A stretch of 64,000 bases of DNA from Candidatus Zixiibacteriota bacterium (GTDB lineage Bacteria; Zixibacteria; MSB-5A5; GN15; FEB-12): contig JAGNLV010000003.1 of the NCBI GenBank assembly GCA_017999435.1, positions 248,001 through 312,000 of the forward strand, given 5' to 3'. The notes beneath the pieces were generated by a model, which saw nothing but the letters and a program-made list of their open reading frames with translations, was not told the DNA's origin and did no database searches. Made by a program: the position numbers and the translations under genes. The stretch's first letter is position 1. Each line of letters opens with the position of its first letter. This document shows positions 1 to 8,865 of the stretch, in pieces.

Positions 1-821
1 CGGGCCGGGATGACCGGCTCCTCGGCCCGGTCTTTGCGGCGCCAGAGCACCCCCGCGCGCACGAACGCGCCCGCCTCGGTCGCGTCCCCCGTCGTGAAAT
101 ACACCCGCGCCGCCCGCGTGGCGATCCGCTCGCCGGACGTCACCGGATCGTCGAGATTCGTCACCAGCACGTCGTCGGGACCCTGGTTCTCGGTGATCCG
201 GTACTTCGTCCGCTTGTACTCCTCCATCGTCCCGTGCCGGTCGAGGTGGTCCGCGGTGATATTGAGAATCGCGGCCACGGCCGGGCGGAAATCGGCGATC
301 GTCTCGAGCTGGAAGTTCGACACCTCCACGACCGCCACCCCGTCGGGCGGCACGCTCGAGGCCGCTTCGGCGAAGGGCCGGCCGATGTTGCCGCAAATGC
401 AGGTCGGGCGGCCCGCCGCCGCGAACATCTCCCCCGCCAGCGTCGTCGTGGTCGTCTTGCCGTTGGATCCGGTGATCGCGACGATACGCCCGCGGCAGAA
501 CCACGAGGCGAATTCGATCTCCGAGAAGAGCGGAATCCCCCGCTCGCGGATCCGCCGGGCGATCTCCGCGGAGAGCGGGATGCCGGGGGAGATCACGGCG
601 TAGTCGCTCTGCAGGATCCGGTCGCTGTGGCCGTCGGTCTCGAACGGCACGCCCGACTTCTCAAGCTGGGCGCAGGCGGGCGCGAGCGCCTCGCGCCGGC
701 CGCTGTCGGTGACGAAGGGGATGCCGCCCATTTCTTTGGCCAGCAGCGCCGCCGCCAGCCCGGACCGGGCCATCCCGATCACCCCGACCTTGCGTCCGCG
801 TATCCTTTCTTCCCGCGTCAT
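1..821 (-). CDS. murD: UDP-N-acetylmuramoyl-L-alanine:D-glutamate ligase (partial, C-terminus missing)
   Basis: Cytoplasmic Mur ligase adding D-glutamate to UDP-MurNAc-L-Ala in peptidoglycan precursor synthesis. About 273 residues are visible; the C-terminal part lies beyond the left edge. The N-terminus has the nucleotide-sugar fold (VGVIGMARSGLAAA), then the ATP loop ITGSNGKTTTT, then NITADHLDRHGTMEEY, the usual MurD order. The ATG at 821-819 lies 4 nt after the mraY stop, so it is the last visible gene of the mraZ operon. The identification is secure from motifs plus dcw position. Confidence 0.93.
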   Translation of the reverse strand, partial: MTREERIRGRKVGVIGMARSGLAAALLAKEMGGIPFVTDSGRREALAPACAQLEKSGVPFETDGHSDRILQSDYAVISPGIPLSAEIARRIRERGIPLFSEIEFASWFCRGRIVAITGSNGKTTTTTLAGEMFAAAGRPTCICGNIGRPFAEAASSVPPDGVAVVEVSNFQLETIADFRPAVAAILNITADHLDRHGTMEEYKRTKYRITENQGPDDVLVTNLDDPVTSGERIATRAARVYFTTGDATEAGAFVRAGVLWRRKDRAEEPVIPA

Positions 822-825
822 TGTC

Positions 826-1914
826 CTACCGCACTTTCAGGGTCGCCAGCGTGGCCAGCGTGCAGAGCGCCCCGATAATCCAGAACCGCACCACCACCTT
901 CTCCTCCGGCCAACCGAGCAGCTCGAAATGGTGGTGGATCGGCGCCATCTTGAACACCCGCTTGCCTCCCCGGTAGCGGTATGAGAGCACCTGGATGATC
1001 ACCGACAGCACTTCGACGACGAACACGCCGCCGACAATCACCAGGAGCAGTTCTTTCTTGAGCATGATGGCGATCGCGCCGAGCGCGCCGCCGAGAGCGA
1101 GCGACCCGGTGTCCCCCATGAAGACCTCGGCCGGGTGCGAGTTGAACCACAGGAACCCGAGGGCCGACCCGATCGCCGCCCCGCAGAACACGGTCAGCTC
1201 GCCGGCGCCCGGAAGGTACTCGATCTGGAGGTAGCTCGAGAAATCGAGCCGCCCGGTGAGATAGGCGATCCCGCCGAAAGCGAGGAAGGCCAGTCCGGAC
1301 AGCCCGATCGCCAGCCCGTCCGCCCCGTCGGTCAGGTTCACCGCGTTCGAGGCGCCGGTGAGCACGAGGATCATCCACGGGATGTACAGGACGCCGAGGT
1401 CGAGCATGTAGTTTTTGAAGAACGGGATCCCGGTCATCCCGTCGTAGAGACCGTTCGGGGCCACCCACAGCAGGAGGCCTCCGAACACGAGCCCGAGCCC
1501 CACCTGCCCCATGAACTTCTTGCGCGCCACCATTCCGTTGCGCTGGTGCTTGAGGGCCTTGCTGTAGTCGTCGAGGTAGCCCAGCAGTCCCAGCCACGCC
1601 GTCACCAGCAGCGCCATCAGCACGTAGAAATTCGTCAGATCCGACCAGAGCAGGGTGGGGATAATGATCCCCGACACAATGATGAGCCCGCCCATGGTCG
1701 GCGTTCCGGCTTTCTTCTGGTGCGACGCCGGCCCTTCCGCCCGGATCCTCTCCTTCACCTGGTGCTTGCGCAGGAGCCCGATGAAGAACGGCCCGAGGAT
1801 GAGGCAGATGAAGATCGCCGTCGCCATCGCCCCGGCCGTCCGAAACGTGATATACCGGAACAGGTTGAGCCCCGACACCTGGTGCGCCAGTGGATAGAGC
1901 AGGTGGTAGAGCAT
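826..1914 (-). CDS. mraY: phospho-N-acetylmuramoyl-pentapeptide transferase
   Basis: Integral membrane enzyme that transfers phospho-MurNAc-pentapeptide to undecaprenyl phosphate, forming lipid I. It is 362 residues, normal for the family, with about ten hydrophobic segments. Family motifs are present: the Asp pair in GYLDDYSK, NLTDGADGLAIG and the C-terminal APIHHHFE. The ATG shares its A with the murF TAA stop (TAATG), so translation is probably coupled. murD follows after 4 nt. Confidence 0.97.
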   Translation of the reverse strand: MLYHLLYPLAHQVSGLNLFRYITFRTAGAMATAIFICLILGPFFIGLLRKHQVKERIRAEGPASHQKKAGTPTMGGLIIVSGIIIPTLLWSDLTNFYVLMALLVTAWLGLLGYLDDYSKALKHQRNGMVARKKFMGQVGLGLVFGGLLLWVAPNGLYDGMTGIPFFKNYMLDLGVLYIPWMILVLTGASNAVNLTDGADGLAIGLSGLAFLAFGGIAYLTGRLDFSSYLQIEYLPGAGELTVFCGAAIGSALGFLWFNSHPAEVFMGDTGSLALGGALGAIAIMLKKELLLVIVGGVFVVEVLSVIIQVLSYRYRGGKRVFKMAPIHHHFELLGWPEEKVVVRFWIIGALCTLATLATLKVR

Positions 1915-3311
1915 TACAGAACCTCCTCACCCGGTTCGCCCAGGCCGTTGAGAACCGCTTCCAGGCCGATCCCCCGCGAGGCCTTCAGGTACACCAGGTC
2001 GTTTTTCTGCACGATGGCGGCGATCTCTTTCGCGCACCCCGCCGCGTCGGCACAGTGCCGCAGGCGCCCCCGGTCGGCCCCGGACGCGACCGCTCCCTCG
2101 AGCGTCTCGCGCGAGCGCGGCCCGACCAGCACCGCCAGGTCGAACGGGTAGCGCGCCAGCACGGCGCCGCTCTCCCGATGGTAGCGGGGCGATTCGGGGC
2201 CGAGCTCCAGCATGTCGCCGAGCACGACCACGCGCCGCCCGGCGGTCGGGAGGGCGAAGAACCCCGCCAGGCCCGCCCTGACGTTTTCGGGGTTGGCGTT
2301 GTAGCAATCCACGAGCACCCGCACGCCCCCGCGCGCGACCAACTGCCCCCGCATCGGCGCCGACGCCAATTCTATCTGCGCCGTCTCCACGCCGTCAAAC
2401 CGGTAGCCTAGCGACCGGAACAGGGCGTAGGCGCAGGTCAGGTTGTACACCTGGTGCTTCCCGACCAGCGGCATCCGGAACGTCCGCCCCTCGAGCACGA
2501 CCGTCATCATCCCCGCGTCGTCGATCCCCCAGGCGTCCGGCCGGAAATCCGCGGCGCGGTCGAGGGCGAAGGTCACGTAATCGGACCGCACCTTCTTCGC
2601 CTCGGCCGCGAGCACGGGGTCGTCGGCGTTGATCACCGCCGGCGCGCCCGGCCGCGCCCCCCGTACGAGCTCCAGCTTGGCCTGCGCCACCGCCTCAACC
2701 GTTCCGAGGAACTCCAGGTGGGTCGCGCTCACGTTCGTGATCGCCACCGCATCGGGCTGCACGATCTCCGCCAGGCGGGGCATTTCGACGTCGGTCGAAA
2801 TCCCCATCTCCATTACCGCCGCCCGGCAGTCCGCGGGAATCCGGAAAATAGCCAACGGCACGCCGTAGAGGTTGTTGAGGTTGCCCGGCGACCGGTAGGC
2901 GCGCGGCTCCACCGCGGCGAGAAGCCGGTAGGTGAGTTCCTTGGTTGTGGTTTTCCCATTCGACCCGGTGATCCCGACGAAGCGCGCCGCGACCGTGTGC
3001 CGGTAGTGGCGGGCCAGGGCAATCATCGCCTCGTGCGTGTGCGGGACCGTAATCACCGGGGTGTCGCCCGCAAGCCGCGCCAGCTCGGGGTGGTCGAACT
3101 CGGCCAGAATACCGGCCGCGCCGCGCTCGAGCGCCTGCGCGACGAACTCATGACCATCGTGCTTCTCCCCCCGGATGGCCACATACAGCTCGCCGGCCGC
3201 GAGCGTCCGGGTGTCGATGGAGACGCCCCGGAAGGAGGCGGTGCGGTCCGCGGCCCGGTGGACGCGTCCGCCAGTGATGGCGGCCAGTTGATCGAAACGC
3301 AACTTTATCAC
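1914..3311 (-). CDS. murF: UDP-N-acetylmuramoyl-tripeptide:D-alanyl-D-alanine ligase
   Basis: Cytoplasmic ligase that attaches D-Ala-D-Ala to UDP-MurNAc-tripeptide. The P-loop ITGSNGKTTTKEL, the MurF-type N-terminal domain (VSIDTRTLAAGELYVAIRGEKHDGH) and the central NVSATHLEFLGT are visible. The open frame continues further upstream, but that part overlaps murE. I chose GTG at 3311-3309 because it forms a GTGA overlap with the murE stop and puts the conserved LRFDQLAAITGG at the N-terminus. This gives 465 residues, normal for MurF. Confidence 0.95.
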   Translation of the reverse strand: MIKLRFDQLAAITGGRVHRAADRTASFRGVSIDTRTLAAGELYVAIRGEKHDGHEFVAQALERGAAGILAEFDHPELARLAGDTPVITVPHTHEAMIALARHYRHTVAARFVGITGSNGKTTTKELTYRLLAAVEPRAYRSPGNLNNLYGVPLAIFRIPADCRAAVMEMGISTDVEMPRLAEIVQPDAVAITNVSATHLEFLGTVEAVAQAKLELVRGARPGAPAVINADDPVLAAEAKKVRSDYVTFALDRAADFRPDAWGIDDAGMMTVVLEGRTFRMPLVGKHQVYNLTCAYALFRSLGYRFDGVETAQIELASAPMRGQLVARGGVRVLVDCYNANPENVRAGLAGFFALPTAGRRVVVLGDMLELGPESPRYHRESGAVLARYPFDLAVLVGPRSRETLEGAVASGADRGRLRHCADAAGCAKEIAAIVQKNDLVYLKASRGIGLEAVLNGLGEPGEEVL

Positions 3312-4804
3312 TTCCGTGCCGTTGAATTTGCCCCGGCCGATGCCTTCTTGTATCCCATTGCCGCCAGCGCCGCCCGCGCTTCCTCCACGTCGTCGAAGGG
3401 GCGGCGCTCGCCGTTGACTTCCTGGTACCGCTCCGCGCCCTTGCCGGCCAGGAGCACGACATCCCCCGACGCGGCCGCGCGCAGGGCGAGTGCGATCGCT
3501 TTCCGGCGGTCCGGTTCGATCGCATACCGGTCCCCCCGCAGGCCGGGCCGGATGTCTTCGATTATCGCCAGCGGCGATTCGGTCCGCGGGTTGTCGCTCG
3601 TGACCACCGCGTAGTCGGCCATGGTGGTCGCCGCCGTTCCCATAAGCGGCCGCTTCCCGCGGTCGCGGTCGCCGCCGCACCCGAACACCAGCAGCACCCG
3701 TCCGGCCGTCATCTCCCGTGCCGACTGGCAGAGCCGCTCGAGCGCATCCGGCGTGTGGGCGAAATCGACATATACGCCGAAGGGCTGCCCGGCATCCACC
3801 GCGTTGAACCGCCCCGGCACCGGGGTCGCGCTCTCCAGCCCGGCCACCACCGTGTCCAGGTCGATTCCGGCCGCGAGCCCGCCGGCCGCCGCCGCCACCG
3901 CGTTCATCAGGTTGAACCGTCCCGGCAGCGGGAACGTCACCGTCCGCATCCCCGCCGGCGTAGCCAGGTCGAACACCGTCCGCATCGGCTCGATCTCGTA
4001 GCGGCTCGCGTAGACGTCCGCGTGCGTGTCCTGGAGCGAGTAGCTCATATGCTCCGACCGCGCATCGCCGAAAAAGGCGCGGAACTCCGGCACATCGAGG
4101 TTGAGCACGGCGCAGGCGTGGGGGCCGGCGAGCTTGCCCAGCAGCCGCTTCTTGGCCGCCAGGTACTCCGCCATCGATTTGTGGAAATCGAGGTGGTCAC
4201 GCGTGATGTTGGTGAACACGCCCACCCGGAAGAGAATGTGCTCGACCCGCTTGAGCGCGAGGGCGTGCGAAGACACCTCCATGACCGCCGCCGCGCACCC
4301 GTTCTTCCGCATGAGAAACAGCAGCCGCTGCAGGTCCAGCGCCTCCGGGGTCGTGCGTTCGGCCGGGAACTGCTCCCCGCCCACGTCGTAGAGCGTCGAA
4401 CTCACCAGTCCCGCCTTCCGCCCGGCCGCCTCGAGCATGCACCGGAGCAGGTAGCAGGTGGTCGTCTTCCCGTTGGTGCCGGTTACGGCGATGGCGAAGA
4501 GCTGTTTGCCGGGAAAGCCGTAAAACTTCGCCGCCGCGTCGGCCATGGCCTGGCGGATATCGGGCACGCGGACGTGCACCGGGACCGCCGGATGGGATTC
4601 GCGCTCGCCCATGACCGCCACCGCCCCCCGCGAAAGAACGTCGGCGACAAAGTCGTACCCGTCGCGCGTGAACCCGGTCACCGCAAAGAACAGGGTGCCG
4701 GGCCGCACGAGCCGCGAGTCGTACTCGAGATGCTCGATCGCAACCTCGGGATCGCCGGTGATCACCGCCCCGGCGCACCCGTGCACCAGCTCACGCAGAG
4801 TAAT
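3308..4804 (-). CDS. murE: UDP-N-acetylmuramoyl-tripeptide synthetase (mDAP type)
   Basis: Adds the third peptide residue to UDP-MurNAc-L-Ala-D-Glu. The P-loop VTGTNGKTTTCYLL and the motif DNPR (in VVTSDNPRTESP) are visible; DNPR is the signature of enzymes that use meso-diaminopimelate. Start choice is unusual. No ATG is available in a sensible place. The first GTG (4786) would lose the conserved T-L-R-E-L-V-H-G start and has no Shine-Dalgarno sequence near it. An ATT at 4804-4802 sits 5 nt after a perfect AGGAGG (4815-4810), which itself overlaps the ftsI stop. I use ATT, giving 498 residues; CTG at 4798 and GTG at 4786 are alternatives. Confidence 0.93.
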   Translation of the reverse strand: MTLRELVHGCAGAVITGDPEVAIEHLEYDSRLVRPGTLFFAVTGFTRDGYDFVADVLSRGAVAVMGERESHPAVPVHVRVPDIRQAMADAAAKFYGFPGKQLFAIAVTGTNGKTTTCYLLRCMLEAAGRKAGLVSSTLYDVGGEQFPAERTTPEALDLQRLLFLMRKNGCAAAVMEVSSHALALKRVEHILFRVGVFTNITRDHLDFHKSMAEYLAAKKRLLGKLAGPHACAVLNLDVPEFRAFFGDARSEHMSYSLQDTHADVYASRYEIEPMRTVFDLATPAGMRTVTFPLPGRFNLMNAVAAAAGGLAAGIDLDTVVAGLESATPVPGRFNAVDAGQPFGVYVDFAHTPDALERLCQSAREMTAGRVLLVFGCGGDRDRGKRPLMGTAATTMADYAVVTSDNPRTESPLAIIEDIRPGLRGDRYAIEPDRRKAIALALRAAASGDVVLLAGKGAERYQEVNGERRPFDDVEEARAALAAMGYKKASAGANSTARK

Positions 4805-4813
4805 GGCTGCCTC

Positions 4814-6892
4814 CTATGTCGGCCGACATTCCAGCTGACATACGTCTTCCGACCCGGCCGCCTGGCCGGGACCGATCGATTGTGAGATAACTTTGCCGCG
4901 CCCTGTAATTCTGCACTTTATACCGGCGAAGTCCAGAAACGCCGATGCTTCCCTGATCGACAGCCCGGTCAAATCCGCCATTACGAACCCGGTCTCGACC
5001 GGCGATTCCACTACCACGATCAGGTCATCCTCGGCGAACATGAGCCGGTCGGCCGGCGGATACTGCCACACGATCATCCCCTCCGTCCGGTTGGCCCGGA
5101 TCGTCAACCCGCGCTCTTCCGCGTCCTCGGCCGCATCCGCCAGGCTCCGGCCGACCAGGTTGGGGGCCTCGACCGTGCCTTCGCGGCTGCTCGACCGCTC
5201 GGCCAAAAGCTGGTTGCCGGAGTCGAACAGGTCGGGGTTGAGGATCATGTACTGCTCGGCCGTCCGCCGGAATATCGGCCCCGCGGTGTAGCCGCCGTAG
5301 TGGATCGGGTTCGGCTCGATGAGCATGACGATCCCGGCGATGGCCGGCTTCTCGTACGGGAAGAAGCCCGCGAAGCTGGCCGTGTATTCGTCTTTGTAGC
5401 GGTGGGTGACAGAGTCGGGAATCTGGGCGGTACCCGTCTTGCCGGCGATGGCGACAGCTTTCGAATTCACCTTCGTCGCTGTCCCCCGCTCTACAACGCC
5501 GCGCAGGACCGCTTTCAGGGTATCGGCCCAGACTCCCTCCATCACCTTCTGCATTACTTCCCGTCCGAACCGGCGGGTCACTTTCTGGTGTTCGTCGACG
5601 CAGCACATGAGCAGGTGGGGGCGGAGGAGTTCGCCGCCGTTGGCGATGGCGGCGAAGGCATTGGCCATTTGCAGGCAGTTCACCGCCACCGCGTGCCCCA
5701 TGGCCAGCGAGGCCACGGCCCGGTCCGCCCAGCGCCGGGGCTTGGAAACACGCCCGCTCTCTTCCGCCCCGAGCCCGATGCCGTATTTCTGTCCGAACCC
5801 GAACTTCCGCGCCGCCTCGTAGAGATTCTCGCCGCCCAGGCGGATTCCGTATTTGGCCACTCCGATGTTGCTCGAGAGCTCCATGATCTCGCGGAACGTG
5901 AGGTTGCCGTGTTTTTTGTCGTCCTTGAGCGTCCCGCCCCGTTCCATTTTCCACGCCCCCATTTCGCAGTACGTGTACTCGCGGAAGTCCACCTCCCCCG
6001 CCTCCAGCAGGGCCGCCGCCGTGATCGCTTTGAACGACGAACCCGGTTCGAACTGGTCGCTGATCGCCCGCAGCTTGACCGGCTTCTCCGGGTGCTCTTC
6101 TTTCGGATCGTAGTGGGCCATGGCCAGAATCTCACCGGTGCGGCAGTCGATGAACGCCCCCATCCCCGCCTTCGCCCCGTACTCCTCGACCCCCTTGCGG
6201 AGCTGCCGTTCGAAGATTTCCTGGAGGTTGAAATCGATAGTGAGGACGAGCGCTTGCCCCGGTTTGGGTTTCACGGCCGCCTGCTCTTTGACGCGGAAGA
6301 CGTTGCGCAGACCGTCCCGCCGGATATCCGCCTCCCCGTCCTCCCCCTTCATGAGGCTGTCCCACGCCAGCTCCAGCCCGGACTGCCCCTGGTTGTCGAT
6401 ATTCGTGAAACCCAGAATCTGCTTGCCGACCAGTCCGTAGGGATACACCCGCTGCGTCTCATCGCGCAGGTACAGCCCGGGCGGCGCCGTTTTTTCGATG
6501 TGCCGGGCGAACTCGTCGCCGAGCAGGCGCTTGATCCAGCTGAACTTGTTCACCTCGAGGTTGTACTCTCTGCGCGCTGTTCCCCGCTTCAGGCCGAACA
6601 TTTTCTCGACATAGCGGGCGGCGTTCTCCAGCTCCGTTTGCGACCCGGGGTAGGCATAGAGCGACGGGCATTTGACGTTGTTCACGACCAGGCGCCCGTA
6701 CCGGTCGTAAATGAGGCCCCGCTCGGCCGGTATTTTCACCCGTCCCTCCGACTGGATGCGCACGATGTCGGCGTACTTCTGGTGGAGGACCACCTGGAGG
6801 TGGACCAGGCGCGCCGCGACCGCCAGGAAATACAGGCAGACGAGCGAGAAGAGGATGCCGAGTCGGATTCGTTCGGTGCGCGTCCGATGCAT
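4814..6892 (-). CDS. ftsI: Class B penicillin-binding protein with two PASTA domains (FtsI/SpoVD type)
   Basis: Septal transpeptidase that crosslinks peptidoglycan, anchored in the inner membrane. There is one N-terminal membrane segment (about residues 11-33), then a PBP dimerisation region, then the transpeptidase domain with all three motifs: S285-S-F-K288, S340-S-N342 and K485-T-G487. Two PASTA repeats follow (about 574-630 and 633-692). PASTA tails are usual in Gram-positive PBP2x/SpoVD and occur in some Gram-negative phyla, but not in proteobacterial FtsI. ATG at 6892 overlaps the ftsL stop (TGATG); the longer open frame upstream is ftsL in another frame. Length is 692 residues. Confidence 0.93.
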   Translation of the reverse strand: MHRTRTERIRLGILFSLVCLYFLAVAARLVHLQVVLHQKYADIVRIQSEGRVKIPAERGLIYDRYGRLVVNNVKCPSLYAYPGSQTELENAARYVEKMFGLKRGTARREYNLEVNKFSWIKRLLGDEFARHIEKTAPPGLYLRDETQRVYPYGLVGKQILGFTNIDNQGQSGLELAWDSLMKGEDGEADIRRDGLRNVFRVKEQAAVKPKPGQALVLTIDFNLQEIFERQLRKGVEEYGAKAGMGAFIDCRTGEILAMAHYDPKEEHPEKPVKLRAISDQFEPGSSFKAITAAALLEAGEVDFREYTYCEMGAWKMERGGTLKDDKKHGNLTFREIMELSSNIGVAKYGIRLGGENLYEAARKFGFGQKYGIGLGAEESGRVSKPRRWADRAVASLAMGHAVAVNCLQMANAFAAIANGGELLRPHLLMCCVDEHQKVTRRFGREVMQKVMEGVWADTLKAVLRGVVERGTATKVNSKAVAIAGKTGTAQIPDSVTHRYKDEYTASFAGFFPYEKPAIAGIVMLIEPNPIHYGGYTAGPIFRRTAEQYMILNPDLFDSGNQLLAERSSSREGTVEAPNLVGRSLADAAEDAEERGLTIRANRTEGMIVWQYPPADRLMFAEDDLIVVVESPVETGFVMADLTGLSIREASAFLDFAGIKCRITGRGKVISQSIGPGQAAGSEDVCQLECRPT

Positions 6893-7386
6893 CAGTCGTC
6901 CCCTCCGTTGGCCAGGGAGTCGATGACCGGGCTGATCAGTTCGCCGGCGTTCGCCTGCGCCTGGGTCACGCTCGGCAGGACGTTCGCCCAGCGCTCCGCC
7001 ATTTTCACCACCATGTGGAGGTCGTCTTTGACCGACGGCGCCTGAACGCCCTCCGGCACCAGCGTGATCAGCTCGGTCGCGGCCACCTGCGCCAGCCCGA
7101 GCGAATCGGCCGCGTAGGTCTCCACCCGCGATGACATCGAGAGCGCCGACAGGTCCGCGTGCACTTTCCGCGTGTCGTCGCCGAGCAGCCGGTTCTCCAT
7201 GCGGAGGACTGCGATCTCCTGGGCGAGGTGGATGACGTGCACGCGCTGCCAGATATGGACGCACGCGGCGAGCAGAAACACGCCGGCCACCGCGCCGATC
7301 GGGAAGTAGCGGTGGGAGCGGACACGCACGAGCAGCGAGGACCGGATCTCCACCGTCTCCTTGAATTTTCGCACGGTCTTTTTCAC
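6892..7386 (-). CDS. ftsL: FtsL-like division protein
   Basis: Small bitopic protein: a basic N-terminus of about 30 residues, one membrane segment (YFPIGAVAGVFLLAACVHIW), a short coiled-coil-like stretch (VIHLAQEIAVLRMENRLL), and then a periplasmic tail longer than usual (164 residues in total). Sequence similarity to FtsL cannot be shown by eye; the call rests on topology and on the diagnostic position between rsmH and ftsI. GTG at 7386-7384 is chosen because it makes a GTGA overlap with the rsmH stop. The long tail, ending near SPVIDSLANGGDD, is unusual and could carry an extra interaction. Confidence 0.75.
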   Translation of the reverse strand: MKKTVRKFKETVEIRSSLLVRVRSHRYFPIGAVAGVFLLAACVHIWQRVHVIHLAQEIAVLRMENRLLGDDTRKVHADLSALSMSSRVETYAADSLGLAQVAATELITLVPEGVQAPSVKDDLHMVVKMAERWANVLPSVTQAQANAGELISPVIDSLANGGDD

Positions 7387-8327
7387 GCGCCCACCCGTTC
7401 CGCGGCCCGCAGCTTGGCCGAGCGCGCCCGCGGGTTCGCCGCCGCCTCCGTCTCGTCCGGCACGACGGCGCGGCGCGTGAGAATCCTCAGCCGCGGAGCG
7501 CGCCCGCACGCGCACAGCGGCGCCTCCGGCGGACACACGCACCCTTTCGCCTCGGCCTGGAAGAACCTTTTGACCAGACGGTCCTCGAGCGAGTGGTAGG
7601 AGATCACGACCAGCCGCCCGCCCGCCCGCAGTCGCGGCAGCAGGCGCGGCATGGTCGCGGCCAACTGCTCCAGTTCGCCGTTGACGGCAATGCGGAATGC
7701 CTGAAACACCCGCGCGAGCGTTTTGTGGAGATCCCGGGCCGGGGCGATGCGCTCGACGAGGCCGGCCAGCTGCGATGTTGTCTGCACCATCCGCATCCGT
7801 CTCTCCCTGACTATGGCCTGCGCCACCCGCTTGGCCCGGCGCTCCTCGCCGTACCCGTGCAGCAGATCGACCAGCTCCTTTTCTCCCAGCGAATTCACCA
7901 GATCCGCAGCCGTAGGACCGCCCGACTCCGGATCAAAACGCATATCCAGCGGACCGTCATGGCGAAACGTGAAACCGCGCCGGGGATCGTCCAACTGCAG
8001 GCTCGAAAGACCGAGATCCATCAGCATGCCGTCGTAAGTCCGGTCGCCGAACGCGGCCGTCACCGTTTCGAATTCTCCGTAAGCCCCTCTGGCGATCGTC
8101 ACCGTCTGCGGCGCTCCCGCAAGCTGGGCGGCCGCGGCCGCCGCCGCCGCCGGGTCCCGGTCGATGCCGTACAGCCGGGCCGTTCCGTCCAGATAGTCAC
8201 TCAGTGCTTTCAGGTGGCCCCCGGCGCCAACCGTGAGATCCAGGTACGCGCCGTCCCGCCGCGCCGCCCAGAGCCGCACTGCCGCGTCCCGGAGCACCGG
8301 GACATGGATGGGCTCAGGTCCGGTCAT
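7383..8327 (-). CDS. rsmH: 16S rRNA (cytosine(1402)-N(4))-methyltransferase
   Basis: SAM-dependent methyltransferase that modifies C1402 in the ribosomal decoding centre (formerly MraW). The N-terminus has HVPVLRDAAV and the SAM-binding LDLTVGAGGH; family motifs GMLMDLGLSSLQLDDPRRGF and the C-terminal VISYHSLEDRLVKRFF are visible. It is 314 residues, the normal length. It overlaps mraZ by 14 nt upstream and ftsL by 4 nt downstream. Confidence 0.97.
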   Translation of the reverse strand: MTGPEPIHVPVLRDAAVRLWAARRDGAYLDLTVGAGGHLKALSDYLDGTARLYGIDRDPAAAAAAAAQLAGAPQTVTIARGAYGEFETVTAAFGDRTYDGMLMDLGLSSLQLDDPRRGFTFRHDGPLDMRFDPESGGPTAADLVNSLGEKELVDLLHGYGEERRAKRVAQAIVRERRMRMVQTTSQLAGLVERIAPARDLHKTLARVFQAFRIAVNGELEQLAATMPRLLPRLRAGGRLVVISYHSLEDRLVKRFFQAEAKGCVCPPEAPLCACGRAPRLRILTRRAVVPDETEAAANPRARSAKLRAAERVGA

Positions 8328-8790
8328 CGCCGCTCGGGCGAGGGAACAGCCGCTCCGCTACATCCTCGTAGGTGGCCTCGTACCCCCGGAGGTAATCCTC
8401 GTAGCGTTCCGGATTCCACACCTCAATCCATTTGTTGACACCGATCAGCAGCAGCTCCTTCTTGAGATCGGCCTCGGCGATTAAATGCGTCGGGACGAGA
8501 ATGCGGCCGCTGCGATCGGGAGTCACCCACGCCGCCATCGAGAAAAAGCGGCGGCCGAAGTAACGAAAATCTCTTTGGGTAAAACTCAGTGAGGAAAGAC
8601 GCTTCTCGATATCGTTCCATTCGGGTTCGGTGTACAGACTCAAACACCCCTCGAGCCCTTTCGTCAGAATCAGCGCGCCGTCCAACTGCGGCTTGCCGCC
8701 TGCACCCAGGATGCTCCGGAGTTTGGCCGGCAGCGCGAAGCGACCCTTCTCATCGAGAGTCGTGTTATACCGGCCGACGAACCCGTTCAC
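8314..8790 (-). CDS. mraZ: Transcriptional regulator MraZ
   Basis: DNA-binding repressor of its own dcw operon, with an AbrB-like double swapped-hairpin fold. Two MraZ motifs are visible: N-terminal YNTTLDEKGRFALPAKLR and central VTPDRSGRILVPTHLI. The GTG start at 8790 follows GGAGG (8804-8800) at 9 nt and begins directly with the family N-terminus (V-N-G-F-V-G-R-Y). The open frame extends a little upstream, but that part would run through the operator. Length is 158 residues, near the usual ~150. The expected binding sites are present just upstream (8801-8835). Confidence 0.96.
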   Translation of the reverse strand: MNGFVGRYNTTLDEKGRFALPAKLRSILGAGGKPQLDGALILTKGLEGCLSLYTEPEWNDIEKRLSSLSFTQRDFRYFGRRFFSMAAWVTPDRSGRILVPTHLIAEADLKKELLLIGVNKWIEVWNPERYEDYLRGYEATYEDVAERLFPRPSGDDRT

Positions 8791-8800
8791 AAGGCGTTTC

Positions 8801-8835
8801 CTCCACTTTTCTCCACTTCGACCCAAGAACGCCCA
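8801..8835 (-). promoter_or_regulatory. MraZ operator: four TGG(G/A)N boxes with 10-bp period
   Basis: Read on the minus strand: TGGGC (8835-8831), TGGGT (8825-8821), TGGAG (8815-8811) and TGGAG (8805-8801), each separated by exactly 5 nt. MraZ in other bacteria binds direct TGGGN repeats with 5-nt spacers upstream of mraZ. The array lies between the proposed -10 element and the start codon. The last box overlaps the Shine-Dalgarno sequence, so bound MraZ could block both transcription and translation. Confidence 0.88.
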
Positions 8836-8837
8836 CA

Positions 8838-8865
8838 AATATCACATTTTATTGCCTCAAGTCAA
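8838..8865 (-). promoter_or_regulatory. Putative sigma-70 promoter of the mraZ operon
   Basis: On the minus strand, TTGACT (8865-8860) is followed by a 16-nt spacer and GATATT (8843-8838), preceded by TG one base upstream (extended -10 like). The MraZ boxes start 3 nt downstream, as expected for a repressed promoter. Confidence 0.6.

Noticed and set aside
5300-7045. Long plus-strand open frame opposite ftsI
   Set aside because: High GC opens frames on the other strand; it encodes Arg/His/Val-rich sequence without domains and lies entirely opposite a well-supported gene.
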